In this document: positions 1 through 8,799 of the stretch, piece by piece
Layout: each line of letters starts with the position of its first letter
Numbering within the stretch: the stretch's first letter is position 1
Assembly (NCBI GenBank): GCA_035629935.1
Contig: DASQLQ010000066.1
Span: 1 to 64,000, forward strand
Direction of reading: 5' to 3'
Source: DASQLQ01 sp035629935
GTDB lineage: Bacteria; Actinomycetota; CADDZG01; WHSQ01
Length of the DNA: 64,000 bases
Made by a program: the position numbers and the translations under genes
The notes under the pieces: model-generated
What the model was told of the DNA's origin: nothing
Database searches by the model: none
What the model saw: the letters and a program-made list of their open reading frames with translations, nothing else

Positions 1-843
1 CAGCCGGACGTTGCTCTGTTGAACCACCCCACCCGCACCCTGTTGCGGTACGACCTGCTGCGTCGGCTCGAGGTAAGGGGGATCAACAACTTCAAGGCCC
101 GCCGGATCGATCCTGTCGAGTTGGATGAACTTACTTTCCCCCTCTTCTTGCGACGCGAAGACAATCACAGTGGTCCGATAACGCCGTTGATCTTGTCGAG
201 AAAGGAACTCGCTGCGCAAGTCATCCGACTACGCCTCAGCGGCTACGACCTGAACAAAGTGATCGCGATCGAGTTCCTCGAGTCGGCCGACGCTGAAGGG
301 ATCTACTCGAAGTACGGGGCGTACATCGTGGGCGATCGCGTGCTTCCCCGTCACCTTCGATTCGGACGCGACTGGATGGTCAAGGGAGAGGGGCAGCCCG
401 ATAGCAGGCATCTCGCGCAGGAGATGGCGTACATAGACGAGAACCCTCACGCTGAGATCATCAAAACGATCGCCGATGAGGCGAGGGTCGGATACGGACG
501 TATCGATTACTCGATGGTCGGCGGCCGGATGCAGGTGTGGGAGATAAACACCAACCCCCACATCGAGACCGCCCGCAGGAAGAAGGACCCAAATGTTCAG
601 GGGGTCCGCATCAAACGAGAGAACGAGTTCTTCTCGGCCTTCTCCGATCTCCTCATGAGCCTCGACACAGCGCCCGATCGCACATTCTCGATCGAAGCCG
701 TGTCGAGCACTCCGATCCCCCCTCCCCGCGTGCCGCTAGACATGGTGGACCGGTCGAGATTGCAGGCGAGGTTCGCGAGGCTCCCCTACGAGACTCAGAT
801 GAGATCTGCGCGATGGCTACGGCTTCTAGGAGGCCGTGCATGA
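1..843 (+). CDS. ATP-grasp-fold protein, first of a tandem pair (5' end outside window)
   Basis: The frame is open from base 1, so the N-terminus lies outside the window. The remaining 280 residues align end to end with the next gene (shared stretches NHPT-TL-RYDLLR, FLRREDNH-GPITPLI, KVIAIEF, YGRIDYSM, VWEINTNPH). The pattern R-D-x-S followed by VWEINTNP is the metal- and ATP-binding strand typical of ATP-grasp ligases, where E and N hold Mg. The family joins a carboxylate to an amine or thiol through an acyl phosphate; the substrate here is unknown. The stop codon overlaps the ATG of the next gene by 4 nt (ATGA), so the two are translationally coupled. I do not recognise a named family. Confidence 0.72.
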   Translation, partial: QPDVALLNHPTRTLLRYDLLRRLEVRGINNFKARRIDPVELDELTFPLFLRREDNHSGPITPLILSRKELAAQVIRLRLSGYDLNKVIAIEFLESADAEGIYSKYGAYIVGDRVLPRHLRFGRDWMVKGEGQPDSRHLAQEMAYIDENPHAEIIKTIADEARVGYGRIDYSMVGGRMQVWEINTNPHIETARRKKDPNVQGVRIKRENEFFSAFSDLLMSLDTAPDRTFSIEAVSSTPIPPPRVPLDMVDRSRLQARFARLPYETQMRSARWLRLLGGRA

Positions 844-1898
844 TCCATTTCCTGCTCCGAAGGAACTTCGAGTACACGGTCGAAGACTTCCTCGCACAGG
901 CGGGAAGCTCTATCGCAGAACGATGCCGCATCCTCGCCTATGAAGACGCTCTATCCGCAGGCGAGTTCGAGTCCGGTTGTTACGTGTTCACCGACCTGGA
1001 GCGTCTCTCCTCCGACGAGCGGCAGCAAGCAACGCAGTTGCGGGACCGGCTCACTGCACAGCCCGATGTCACCGCGCTGAACCACCCGACGCAGACGCTC
1101 ACTCGATATGACCTTCTGAGGAAACTCGAGGAAGAAGGGATCAACAGCTTCAAGGCGCGGCGCGTCACCGAACCCGACCTCCGCGAGGTGACCTTCCCTG
1201 TGTTCCTTCGCCGCGAGGACAACCACTACGGACCGATCACGCCCCTGATCGACTCCCGTTCCGCGCTGATGGCGGAGATCGCACGGGTTCGGATGAACGG
1301 ATACGACCTCGACAAGGTCATCGCGATCGAATTCTGCGATGCCTCCGACCAAGGCGTCTTCACGAAATACGGCGCCTACATCCTGCGCGATCGGATCCGC
1401 CCGCGGAATCTGCGGTTCTCCACGGATTGGGTCATCCGAGCCGGAACGGCGATGGACCCTCGCGCTGTCGCGCAAGAGATGACGTACATACGGGAGAACC
1501 CTCATGCGGAGACGATCCGCAGGATCGCGGCGCTAGCAGGGGTCGAATACGGGCGGATCGATTACTCGATGAAGGACGGTCGCTTACAGGTATGGGAGAT
1601 AAATACGAACCCGCATGTCCAGTGGCTGCCGGGCCGGGGGGAGCCTCTGCTCGCGGAACGCCATGAGCGGGAAGCTAGGTTCCTCTCCGAGTACTGCGAT
1701 TTCATGATGAGCCTCGATCACGCTCCCGACCGTGCGATCTCGATACAGCCCGTCCTGGCGAGTCCGATCCCCGCTCCACGCGTCCCGCTCGACAAGGTTG
1801 ACCGGTCGCGGTTCCAGGCTCGATTCGCAGCCCGGAGCTACGAAACCCAGATGCGGGCGGCGAGGTTCATCCGTTTCCTGCCCTGGGCTCGTAGATGA
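840..1898 (+). CDS. ATP-grasp-fold protein, second of a tandem pair
   Basis: A 352-residue protein starting at the ATG inside the stop of the upstream paralogue. Longer upstream starts were rejected because they run through the coding region of gene one in another frame. The N-terminal ~85 residues look like a substrate-binding or pre-ATP-grasp region; the conserved core begins at NHPTQTLTRYDLL. The Mg/ATP strand is EYGRIDYSM...VWEINTNP around residues 237-260. No signal peptide or membrane segment is seen, so it is probably cytoplasmic. Its last 32 nt overlap tail to tail with the membrane protein on the other strand. Two adjacent homologous ligases next to a GT-C-like protein suggest a surface polymer or small-molecule locus, but that is inference. 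Confidence 0.72.
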   Translation: MIHFLLRRNFEYTVEDFLAQAGSSIAERCRILAYEDALSAGEFESGCYVFTDLERLSSDERQQATQLRDRLTAQPDVTALNHPTQTLTRYDLLRKLEEEGINSFKARRVTEPDLREVTFPVFLRREDNHYGPITPLIDSRSALMAEIARVRMNGYDLDKVIAIEFCDASDQGVFTKYGAYILRDRIRPRNLRFSTDWVIRAGTAMDPRAVAQEMTYIRENPHAETIRRIAALAGVEYGRIDYSMKDGRLQVWEINTNPHVQWLPGRGEPLLAERHEREARFLSEYCDFMMSLDHAPDRAISIQPVLASPIPAPRVPLDKVDRSRFQARFAARSYETQMRAARFIRFLPWARR

Positions 1899-3453
1899 AG
1901 TAGCCGTCCGTCACCTGGGCCAGCTGGTAGGAGTCGCGCATCGCGTCAAGGACCTCGGAACCGAAGTGGTAATTCGTGTACCAGAAGGTGTCAGACAGGT
2001 CATTGCTCATAACGAGCTTCGTGAACTCGCGGGCGCGCACTCGCTCGGATAGATCGTGAGCCCATTCCGGTCGCACGCGACTCATCCGTTGGAAGAGGAA
2101 CGGATCGAGAACGACCGGTCGCTGCCCCCTCGCGAACGGGACGTAGGGATTCTCGGCCAACACCCAGTCGGCAGATGACACCTCTCCCTTCAGAGGGACT
2201 CGATCCAGCCCGGCGACCGGAGTACCACGCTCGACGGACTCGATCGAACTGAGGACGGTTAGACGCGGCCCCATCAGCCAGCCGAAACCCAGTGCGAAAA
2301 CGAGCACTACGGAAAAAGCTGTGCGCAAATCGGATCGCTTCTCACGCGCTCTGTCGCGGGTGAACACGTGACCCATAGCGATCCCCAACGTGACAACGCT
2401 CAAGACGATGACGTCGATCACGTGGTTCTCGGCCGATGAACGCTCGGTCATCATCGCCAAGAGCAATAAGAGTGCAACGACCAGACCGATCCAGTAGATG
2501 GACGAGCGCTCGTCCCGGGGCTTGAAGGCCAGGGCAAGGGGAAGCAGGATCAGCAGCGGCATTGCGTGTCCATCCAACGAGTAGAAGATCCGGAGCAGCC
2601 CGACGAAGAGATGTTGAGGGTCGAGCTGTGTTCCCGAAAACAACAAAGGCTTCATCGTGTCGATCAGCGACCCACCACTGGTCAGGTCGATAGCCAGAAA
2701 ACCGAGCGCCGCCCCCCCGATCCACGCGGGCAGGAACGTCCTCAGCAACCTGCGCTCATACAGGAAGAGCCACACAACGATCGTGAGACCACCCCAGATC
2801 GCGGCAACCTTTGCCAGCAGCGCAAAGGCACAGAAGAGTCCGGCGATCCCCACATGCATCTCGTTCCGCCTGTTCGCAATAAGCGTCAGCGCGATCAATT
2901 GGAGGAGAAGCGGTACCGCGTCGGCGGCCAGACCGGTGAAAGAAGCGATCGCAACATCCGTGATCGCGATGCAAGCAGCGAGACCGAAGGCATGGATCCT
3001 CGGGAGACCGGCTTGCGAGATCAATCCGAACGTCACCGCTAGGAGCAGAGCGCCGATGGAGGCGGCCAGGATCTTCCCGGCCACCAGGTAGTCGCCCGTT
3101 AGATGTGCGACAGCGGCATGCATCGCGACGGGCAGTGGCATGTAACGGGTGGCTCCATAGAAGTCTCCCTCTCGCAGAGGAGGGAACACGTGACCCAGGT
3201 TCATGTACTTCGCCTGGACGGTCCTGACTGCCTCGATGCCTCGGATGTTGAACAGATCGTCGAAATGGACCCAACCGAGGAAGATCAGTGAACCGATGCA
3301 GCCGGCAGCGGTCAGACCCAGCGCAATGTCTGCAGGACGAACCCGTCCTAGGTAGTCAGCCCAGGAGGCGGACGAAGCGGCGCTTGCCGACCTGTAGGAG
3401 TGCCCCCGTGAGATTCGCTTGGGGAAGCTCCTCGCTGGTGACGATCTCACCAT
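1867..3453 (-). CDS. polytopic membrane protein, GT-C/PMT-like glycosyltransferase candidate
   Basis: About 500 residues with roughly ten hydrophobic segments (for example ADIALGLTAAGCIGSLIFL, LLLQLIALTLIA, IGLVVALLLLLAMM) and a soluble C-terminal region after residue ~390. An extracytoplasmic loop follows the first helix and contains acidic residues (FDDLFNIRG, REGDFYGAT), the layout of GT-C enzymes that transfer sugars from polyprenyl-phosphate donors. No diagnostic motif confirms a family. The start is uncertain: the ATG at 3453 overlaps tyrS by 98 nt, and the first 30 residues are low-complexity and may not be translated; the conserved-looking part begins at about 3355. It could equally be an uncharacterised DUF2029-type membrane protein. 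Confidence 0.6.
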   Translation of the reverse strand: MVRSSPARSFPKRISRGHSYRSASAASSASWADYLGRVRPADIALGLTAAGCIGSLIFLGWVHFDDLFNIRGIEAVRTVQAKYMNLGHVFPPLREGDFYGATRYMPLPVAMHAAVAHLTGDYLVAGKILAASIGALLLAVTFGLISQAGLPRIHAFGLAACIAITDVAIASFTGLAADAVPLLLQLIALTLIANRRNEMHVGIAGLFCAFALLAKVAAIWGGLTIVVWLFLYERRLLRTFLPAWIGGAALGFLAIDLTSGGSLIDTMKPLLFSGTQLDPQHLFVGLLRIFYSLDGHAMPLLILLPLALAFKPRDERSSIYWIGLVVALLLLLAMMTERSSAENHVIDVIVLSVVTLGIAMGHVFTRDRAREKRSDLRTAFSVVLVFALGFGWLMGPRLTVLSSIESVERGTPVAGLDRVPLKGEVSSADWVLAENPYVPFARGQRPVVLDPFLFQRMSRVRPEWAHDLSERVRAREFTKLVMSNDLSDTFWYTNYHFGSEVLDAMRDSYQLAQVTDGYFIYEPRAGNG

Positions 3454-4570
3454 TGACCTTTACCCCGCGTTGGCCCAATAAACGTCGGGCAGCGGAACGA
3501 GATTCGGCAAGCCCCAGCTCGGCCAGCACCCGGGGGAGGTAAACGATGTCTCCGTCGATCGCATCGGGGGGGATGCTCGCTTCCGGAACCTCGGCCGGCG
3601 CCTCATGGCGTTTGAACTGACGGTCGAAGGCTTCTTCCGCCTCCTTCGCCGCGTCGGAGCCGTAGTACAGGGAGACGCATGCGCGAGCCACCTGACGCTT
3701 GGCGTCGCCCGCTTCGGGCCCCCCTCGTTTGACCTTGGCATCGAGTTCCTGCGCGTCGGCATCCGACATGTCCGCGGCAAGTTGCGCGTAACGAACGGCG
3801 AGCGAGTCCGGGATGCTCATCAGCTTGCCGAACATCTCGGCCGGTTCCTCCCGGATAGCCACGTAGTTGTTGAGCGACTGCGACATCTTCTGCACGCCGT
3901 CGAGCCCTTCGAGCAGGGGCATCGTGAGGCAGATCTGCTCCCGTTGCCCATACGCCCGCTGCATTTGGCGACCCACGAGCAGGTTGAACAATTGATCCGT
4001 GCCGCCCAGCTCGACATCCGCCTCTACCGCCACGGAGTCATAAGCCTGTGCCAGCGGATACATGAATTCGATGATCGAGATCGGACGTTGCTCTGCGTAG
4101 CGTTTGGCGAAATCGTCGCGCTCCAGCATCTGTGCAACCGTGTAATGCGAAGTGAGCTTGAGGATGTCGCCCAGATCCATGGGCTCCAGCCACTCGGAGT
4201 TGTAACGGACCTCGAGGTTGTCCTTGGACAGGATGTCGGAGAACTGATCCAGGACCACAGTGGCGTGAGCCTTCACCTCTTCCTTCGTGAGCTGGGGTCG
4301 CGTCTCGTTCTTTCCCGAAGGGTCGCCGATACGGGCCGTGAAATCCCCGACGATCAACACCGCGGTATGACCCGCATCCTGGAACTCGCGCAGCTTGCGC
4401 AAGGGCACCGCCCAACCGAGCGTCACCGCCGGTGCGGTCGGGTCGAGACCCAGCTTCACTCGCAGGGGCCGCTTCTCCCCCAGCCTGTCGGTCAGCTCGT
4501 CTCGGGAGATGACGTGCTCGGCGCGCCTGCATAAGCGCTCTACCTGGTCGGAAATGGATGGATCAGTCAT
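3356..4570 (-). CDS. tyrS: tyrosyl-tRNA synthetase
   Basis: Charges tRNA-Tyr with tyrosine in the cytoplasm. The 404 residues contain a class I Rossmann core (KLGLDPTAP, VLIVGDFTARIGDPSG, GGTDQLFNLLVGRQ), a KMSKS-type loop written QKMSQSLNN, and a C-terminal S4-type RNA-binding domain (SRSAARRLLGQRGVKVNG). The ATG at 4570 gives the usual start; upstream codons are intergenic. An oddity is the HIGH signature: the expected HLGH position reads TLGW. The rest of the active site looks intact, so this may be a lineage variant. It lies back to back with the PBP gene and is followed by the membrane protein. Gene order mpg-tyrS is shared with mycobacteria. Confidence 0.95.
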   Translation of the reverse strand: MTDPSISDQVERLCRRAEHVISRDELTDRLGEKRPLRVKLGLDPTAPAVTLGWAVPLRKLREFQDAGHTAVLIVGDFTARIGDPSGKNETRPQLTKEEVKAHATVVLDQFSDILSKDNLEVRYNSEWLEPMDLGDILKLTSHYTVAQMLERDDFAKRYAEQRPISIIEFMYPLAQAYDSVAVEADVELGGTDQLFNLLVGRQMQRAYGQREQICLTMPLLEGLDGVQKMSQSLNNYVAIREEPAEMFGKLMSIPDSLAVRYAQLAADMSDADAQELDAKVKRGGPEAGDAKRQVARACVSLYYGSDAAKEAEEAFDRQFKRHEAPAEVPEASIPPDAIDGDIVYLPRVLAELGLAESRSAARRLLGQRGVKVNGEIVTSEELPQANLTGALLQVGKRRFVRLLG

Positions 4571-4615
4571 AAGTGACCAGATGCTAGACCAGCAGGGAAT
4601 AGCTGCCCTCGCAGC

Positions 4616-4621
4616 TAGAAT
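4616..4621 (+). promoter_or_regulatory. possible -10 box for the PBP gene
   Basis: TAGAAT lies 9 nt before the GTG at 4631, which would place the transcription start at or just before the start codon, as in leaderless actinobacterial mRNAs. There is no Shine-Dalgarno sequence in the gap. No convincing -35 element is seen, so confidence is low. Confidence 0.35.
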
Positions 4622-4630
4622 CAGGTACCA

Positions 4631-7273
4631 GTGCATCGTCCAAATCTTCGAGCCCTTATCGCATCCCTGCTGGTCGTCCTTGTGACGGCCTCATGCGCGC
4701 AGCTGACCGAGCAACTCGAAGATCTCCCCACTCTCAGCGACGCCGACCTCCGATTCCGACTGGCTCAGTCCTCAAAGATCTTCGATGCCGACGGTCAACT
4801 GATCACCACACTTCACAAGACCGAGAACCGAACGATCATCTCGCTCAAGCGCATGCCGAAGTACGTGCGCGAGGCGGTAATCGCCATCGAGGACGAACGC
4901 TTCTACCAACACAAAGGCGTCGACGTTCGGGCGATCGCCAGAGCGCTGCTCGCCAACGTAGCGAGCGGCGAGATCCGTGAGGGAGGGTCGACGATCACGC
5001 AGCAGTACGTGAAGAACGTGATCATCGCCCCAGGGGAGATCGCCGAGAAGACCTTCGAGAGAAAGATCATCGAGGCTGCTCTGTCCCGTCAGGTCGAGAA
5101 AGAGCTGTCCAAGAACGAGATCCTCGAGCGATACCTGAACACGGTCTACTTCGGCGAAGGTGCGTACGGAGTCCAGGCCGCGGCCAACACCTACTTCGGG
5201 AAGAGTGCTGCGGATCTGAGCCTGCCGGAGGCGGCAACTCTTGCCGGGATCATCCGCATCCCAGAGGAGTACGACCCTTACAAGAATCCAAAAGCGGCCC
5301 GCCAGCGACGCGATCTGGTCCTTCGACAGATGGCGAAGAACGGCTATATCGAAGAAGCAAAGGCCGATAAGGCCATGCGCAAGAAGATCAAACTCGACGA
5401 GGTCACGGTCGCCGACGAATACCCGGCCCCCTACTTCATCGACTACGTCCATCGACTCGTCACTTACGACCCGCGGTTCAAGGCCGTCGGCGACACCGTT
5501 GCGGAACGAACGAAGCGTCTGTTCCAAGGCGGGCTGAAGATCTACACCACGGTCGACCTCGACACTCAGGCCGCCGCCGAGCAGGCCGTGAACGAAGTCT
5601 TGCCTAACGCGAGCGACCCGTACGCGTCGATGGTTGCCATCGAACCGGACACGGGACACGTCAAGGCGCTAGTTGGGGGCCGCGACTGGTTCGCCCCCAG
5701 GAAAGAGGACCCTTACGCAAAGCTGAACCTGGCGATCTTGGCCGAGCCCGGCCTGGGCCGCGTTGGAAGCGGGAAGGACGTCCAGAACGTTGCCCCCGGA
5801 ACCGGTCGCCAGGCCGGATCGGCATTCAAACCATTCGCTCTGGCGGCTGCGATCGAACACGGCATCCCCTTGTCCAAGACGTACAAAGCGCCGTCCTCCA
5901 TGACCTTCCCCGGGCAGAACGCGGGCGGTGACTGGCTCGTTCAGAACTACGAAGGATCATCGTTCGGCAGCGAGATCTCCGTGCTGGAGGCGACCGTCAA
6001 CAGCGTGAACGTCGTCTACGCGCAGATGATCCTGGAGAGCGGCCCGCAAGCCGTCGTCGATATCGCCGAGGAAATGGGGATCAACACCGAGCTCCTCGCG
6101 GTTCCGTCGGCGGCCCTCGGGACGAACCCGGTCAACCCGCTGGGGATGTCTAGTGCATACGCAACCTTCGCAACGAACGGCGAGTACCACCCGCCCGTGG
6201 CCGTCACCCGGATCGTGGACACGAGCAAGTCCAAGGCCGAGGTCATCTACGAGGATCGCTCCAAGCCCTCCCAAGCGATCGACTCTGCGACCGCGTATCT
6301 GACGACCACCGCTCTCACCGACGTGATCGAACGCGGCACCGGCGTCCGGGCGATCATCGGCCGCCCGGCAGCCGGCAAGACGGGAACCGCACAGGAGTAC
6401 CGAGATGCTTGGTTCGGCGGCTACACACCCGATCTCGCCGCCGCGGTCTGGATCGGGTACCCGGCGGGTGAGATATCGATGCGCACCAGTTGTTCAGGGG
6501 TCACGTACGCCTGTCAGGTAACCAGGTCCTTGACTTCTTCCGGTGTGACGGGCGGTTCCTTCCCGGCAGAGATCTGGCAGAGCTTCATGTCACGCGCCCT
6601 TGCAGGCGTGCCGGCAAGCTCCTTCACCATCCCCGATATCGGATTGATCAACGTCACCATCGACACTCGTACGGGCTGCCTTGCCGGCGGATCCACTCCC
6701 GAGGAATTCCAAGCTTCGGCCACATTCCCGAAGGACAGCGCCCCGAAGAAAGCTTGCGCGGCCCCCAAGGAGGGCGAGAAGGTCCCCGACGTCGTCGGTT
6801 TCCCAGCCGATGAAGCTATCGCGCTGCTGGAGCGAGAAGGCTTCGAAGTGAGGGAGGAAGAAGAGCCGACCAGCAAGTACCCGCCGGGCATCGTGGTTGC
6901 CACGGATCCGGGAGCGGGCATCCGATCGACCGAGGGTGTTCCCGTGGTCGTCTACGTCTCCGTCCCGGAGTCGGAAGAGGAAGAGAGGGACCGGGACAAC
7001 GGCAATGGGAACGGCAACGGGAAAGGGAGGGGTAACGGCAGAGGCGGTGACGATCGGGACGACTTCTCCAGTGTCCCGAACGTGCTGGGGATGACGGAAG
7101 GGCAGGCGTCGGCCCGGATCAGGGAAGAGGGTTTCTCGCCGCACATCATCTATCAGAAGGAATCCGACAAGAAGCGCGCCAAAGAGAACCGAGGGCGCGT
7201 CTGGAAACAGTCACCGGCTGCCGGAACGCGGATGGAGCAGGGCTCGGTCGTCTATATCTGGGTGAACCCCTGA
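4631..7273 (+). CDS. class A penicillin-binding protein with two PASTA domains
   Basis: A bifunctional peptidoglycan synthase of 880 residues. An N-terminal hydrophobic segment (residues 8-21) ends in TASC, so the protein is either membrane-anchored or, less surely, lipidated. The GT51 transglycosylase domain follows (EDERFYQHKG near 87-96; EGGSTITQQ near 117-125). The transpeptidase has S397-x-x-K400, S458-V-N460 and K583-T-G585. Two PASTA domains (VPDVVGFPADEA near 718 and VPNVLGMTEGQA near 815) are joined by an unusual Gly/Asn/Arg-rich linker, and probably sense cross-linked muropeptides, as in PonA-type proteins. GTG start, divergent from tyrS; its stop is 1 nt from the convergent mpg stop. 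Confidence 0.95.
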   Translation: MHRPNLRALIASLLVVLVTASCAQLTEQLEDLPTLSDADLRFRLAQSSKIFDADGQLITTLHKTENRTIISLKRMPKYVREAVIAIEDERFYQHKGVDVRAIARALLANVASGEIREGGSTITQQYVKNVIIAPGEIAEKTFERKIIEAALSRQVEKELSKNEILERYLNTVYFGEGAYGVQAAANTYFGKSAADLSLPEAATLAGIIRIPEEYDPYKNPKAARQRRDLVLRQMAKNGYIEEAKADKAMRKKIKLDEVTVADEYPAPYFIDYVHRLVTYDPRFKAVGDTVAERTKRLFQGGLKIYTTVDLDTQAAAEQAVNEVLPNASDPYASMVAIEPDTGHVKALVGGRDWFAPRKEDPYAKLNLAILAEPGLGRVGSGKDVQNVAPGTGRQAGSAFKPFALAAAIEHGIPLSKTYKAPSSMTFPGQNAGGDWLVQNYEGSSFGSEISVLEATVNSVNVVYAQMILESGPQAVVDIAEEMGINTELLAVPSAALGTNPVNPLGMSSAYATFATNGEYHPPVAVTRIVDTSKSKAEVIYEDRSKPSQAIDSATAYLTTTALTDVIERGTGVRAIIGRPAAGKTGTAQEYRDAWFGGYTPDLAAAVWIGYPAGEISMRTSCSGVTYACQVTRSLTSSGVTGGSFPAEIWQSFMSRALAGVPASSFTIPDIGLINVTIDTRTGCLAGGSTPEEFQASATFPKDSAPKKACAAPKEGEKVPDVVGFPADEAIALLEREGFEVREEEEPTSKYPPGIVVATDPGAGIRSTEGVPVVVYVSVPESEEEERDRDNGNGNGNGKGRGNGRGGDDRDDFSSVPNVLGMTEGQASARIREEGFSPHIIYQKESDKKRAKENRGRVWKQSPAAGTRMEQGSVVYIWVNP

Positions 7274-7274
7274 T

Positions 7275-7877
7275 CTAGGAACGCCGGGATGCGTGTGGAT
7301 GTCCCGGCACAACGAAACGCCACGGGATCTCCTGCCCCCTGCCCTCGCCCAACCCGATCCTGACCGTCTGAGCGATCTCACCTGTCCTGAGGCTCTGTGT
7401 GTCGGCATCCTCGGCACACCAGAAGTCACCGCCACGCAGAAGGCTCGCTCCGTTCTGTCCTTTGGCTATCCCGAACGCTTGCGCCAAGCGAGCCGGGCCG
7501 CTGGCGATGAGTCGGTCCCTGGTGATCCCCCCGCGGTTCATGCGGAGGATGTCCGTTCCGAAGACAGGTTCACCTGCCCGCAGCAGTACCGCTTCGCAGG
7601 TCCCCTCCCGCGCACAAACGACGTTGGCGCACCAGTGCATCCCGTACGTGAAATAGACGTAGAGACGGCCCGGAGGGCCGTACATGACCCTCGTCCGATC
7701 CGTCACCCCTCGGTAACCGTGCGATCCCGGGTCGATCGGGCCTCTGTATGCCTCGGTTTCCACCAGTCGCACGGCCAGCAGCCCACGCTTCGTCGAACGA
7801 CAAAAGAGGCACCCGATCAGCTCCCGGGCAACGGCCAGCGCATCCCTCTCATAGAAGGCCTTGGTGAGGCGGTGCAA
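7275..7877 (-). CDS. mpg: 3-methyladenine DNA glycosylase (AAG family)
   Basis: Excises alkylated purines from DNA as the first step of base excision repair. Typical motifs are present: ELIGCLF at the N-terminus, VETEAY containing the catalytic Glu, GPPGRLYVYFTYGMHWCANVV, and a GPARLAQAFGI tail region. At 200 residues the length is normal. The start is a TTG placed directly after the argF stop codon (TAGTTG), so it depends on translation of argF. The pheT...argF-mpg-tyrS neighbourhood matches the order seen in mycobacteria, where a full arginine operon lies between pheT and mpg. Confidence 0.93.
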   Translation of the reverse strand: MHRLTKAFYERDALAVARELIGCLFCRSTKRGLLAVRLVETEAYRGPIDPGSHGYRGVTDRTRVMYGPPGRLYVYFTYGMHWCANVVCAREGTCEAVLLRAGEPVFGTDILRMNRGGITRDRLIASGPARLAQAFGIAKGQNGASLLRGGDFWCAEDADTQSLRTGEIAQTVRIGLGEGRGQEIPWRFVVPGHPHASRRS

Positions 7878-8795
7878 CTAGGACAGAAGCCAGTCGAGCA
7901 GTGCCATCTGGGCCCATTGGCGATTCTCCGCCTGATCCCAAACCACGGAACGTGGACCATCCATGACATCGGCGGTGATCTCTTGTCCGCGGTGCGCAGG
8001 CAGACAGTGCATGACGATGGCTTCGGGATCGGCCATGCCGACTATCTCGGAGTTGATCTGGAAGCGGGAGAACTCCTCGGCCCTCTTCTCGGCTTCGCTC
8101 TCCTTGCCCATACTGGTCCACACGTCGGTGTAGAGGACCTGGGCGCCGAAAACCGCTTCCGATACGACGTTCGTGACGCTCACCTTCCCGATGTTGCCCG
8201 CGTTGATCTCCTGGCAACGCTCGACGACTTGGGGGAACGGTTCGTGTCCCGGCGGAGTCGCTATGCGGATGTCCATCCCCATCTTTGCTCCCCCGAACAT
8301 CAATGAATGCGCAACGTTGTTTCCGTCGCCGAGATAGGCCAGCGACACGTCCTCGAGGGTTTCCTTCTTTTCCTTGATCGTTTGCAGGTCGGAGAGGCCC
8401 TGGCAGGGATGAGAGAAGTCGCTCAATGCGTTGATGACCGGAACGGTCGCGGCTTCGGCCAAACGCTCGAGGCGATCCTGACCGAACGTCCTCATCACGA
8501 TGCCGTCCGCCCACCGAGACAGCACGCGCGCCACGTCCTCGATCGATTCCCTCGAGTCGAGACCGATCTCTTCGTTCGCCACCACGATGGCATGTCCACC
8601 CATCCTGGTGATGCCGGCTTCGAAGGACACCCTGGTCCTGAGCGAGGGTTTCTCGAACAGCAGCACGACCTGGCGACCTTTCAGGGCCTGCGAGTAAGCC
8701 TTCGGGTCTCGCTTGACGTCTGCCGCGCGCTCTATCAAATAATGGAGCTCTTCCCTCGTGACGTCGTCGAGGGACAGGAGGTCTCTTTCGTTCAT
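7878..8795 (-). CDS. argF: ornithine carbamoyltransferase
   Basis: Makes citrulline from ornithine and carbamoyl phosphate in arginine synthesis. The carbamoyl-phosphate motif is S51-L-R-T-R55 in FEKPSLRTR, the HPCQ motif is at 129-132, and the ornithine-binding cysteine lies in HCLPAHRG near residue 262. This rules out aspartate carbamoyltransferase, which is a separate gene (pyrB) at 40259. The 305-residue length is normal. It sits 4 nt after pheT. No other arginine genes (argC, J, B, D, R, G, H) are present nearby, although mycobacteria carry them at this position. Confidence 0.93.
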   Translation of the reverse strand: MNERDLLSLDDVTREELHYLIERAADVKRDPKAYSQALKGRQVVLLFEKPSLRTRVSFEAGITRMGGHAIVVANEEIGLDSRESIEDVARVLSRWADGIVMRTFGQDRLERLAEAATVPVINALSDFSHPCQGLSDLQTIKEKKETLEDVSLAYLGDGNNVAHSLMFGGAKMGMDIRIATPPGHEPFPQVVERCQEINAGNIGKVSVTNVVSEAVFGAQVLYTDVWTSMGKESEAEKRAEEFSRFQINSEIVGMADPEAIVMHCLPAHRGQEITADVMDGPRSVVWDQAENRQWAQMALLDWLLS

Positions 8796-8799
8796 CGGA

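Noticed and set aside
537..1898. 453-residue form of the second ATP-grasp gene
   Set aside because: The first 101 codons overlap the first ATP-grasp gene out of frame; ATG 840 is coupled to its stop.
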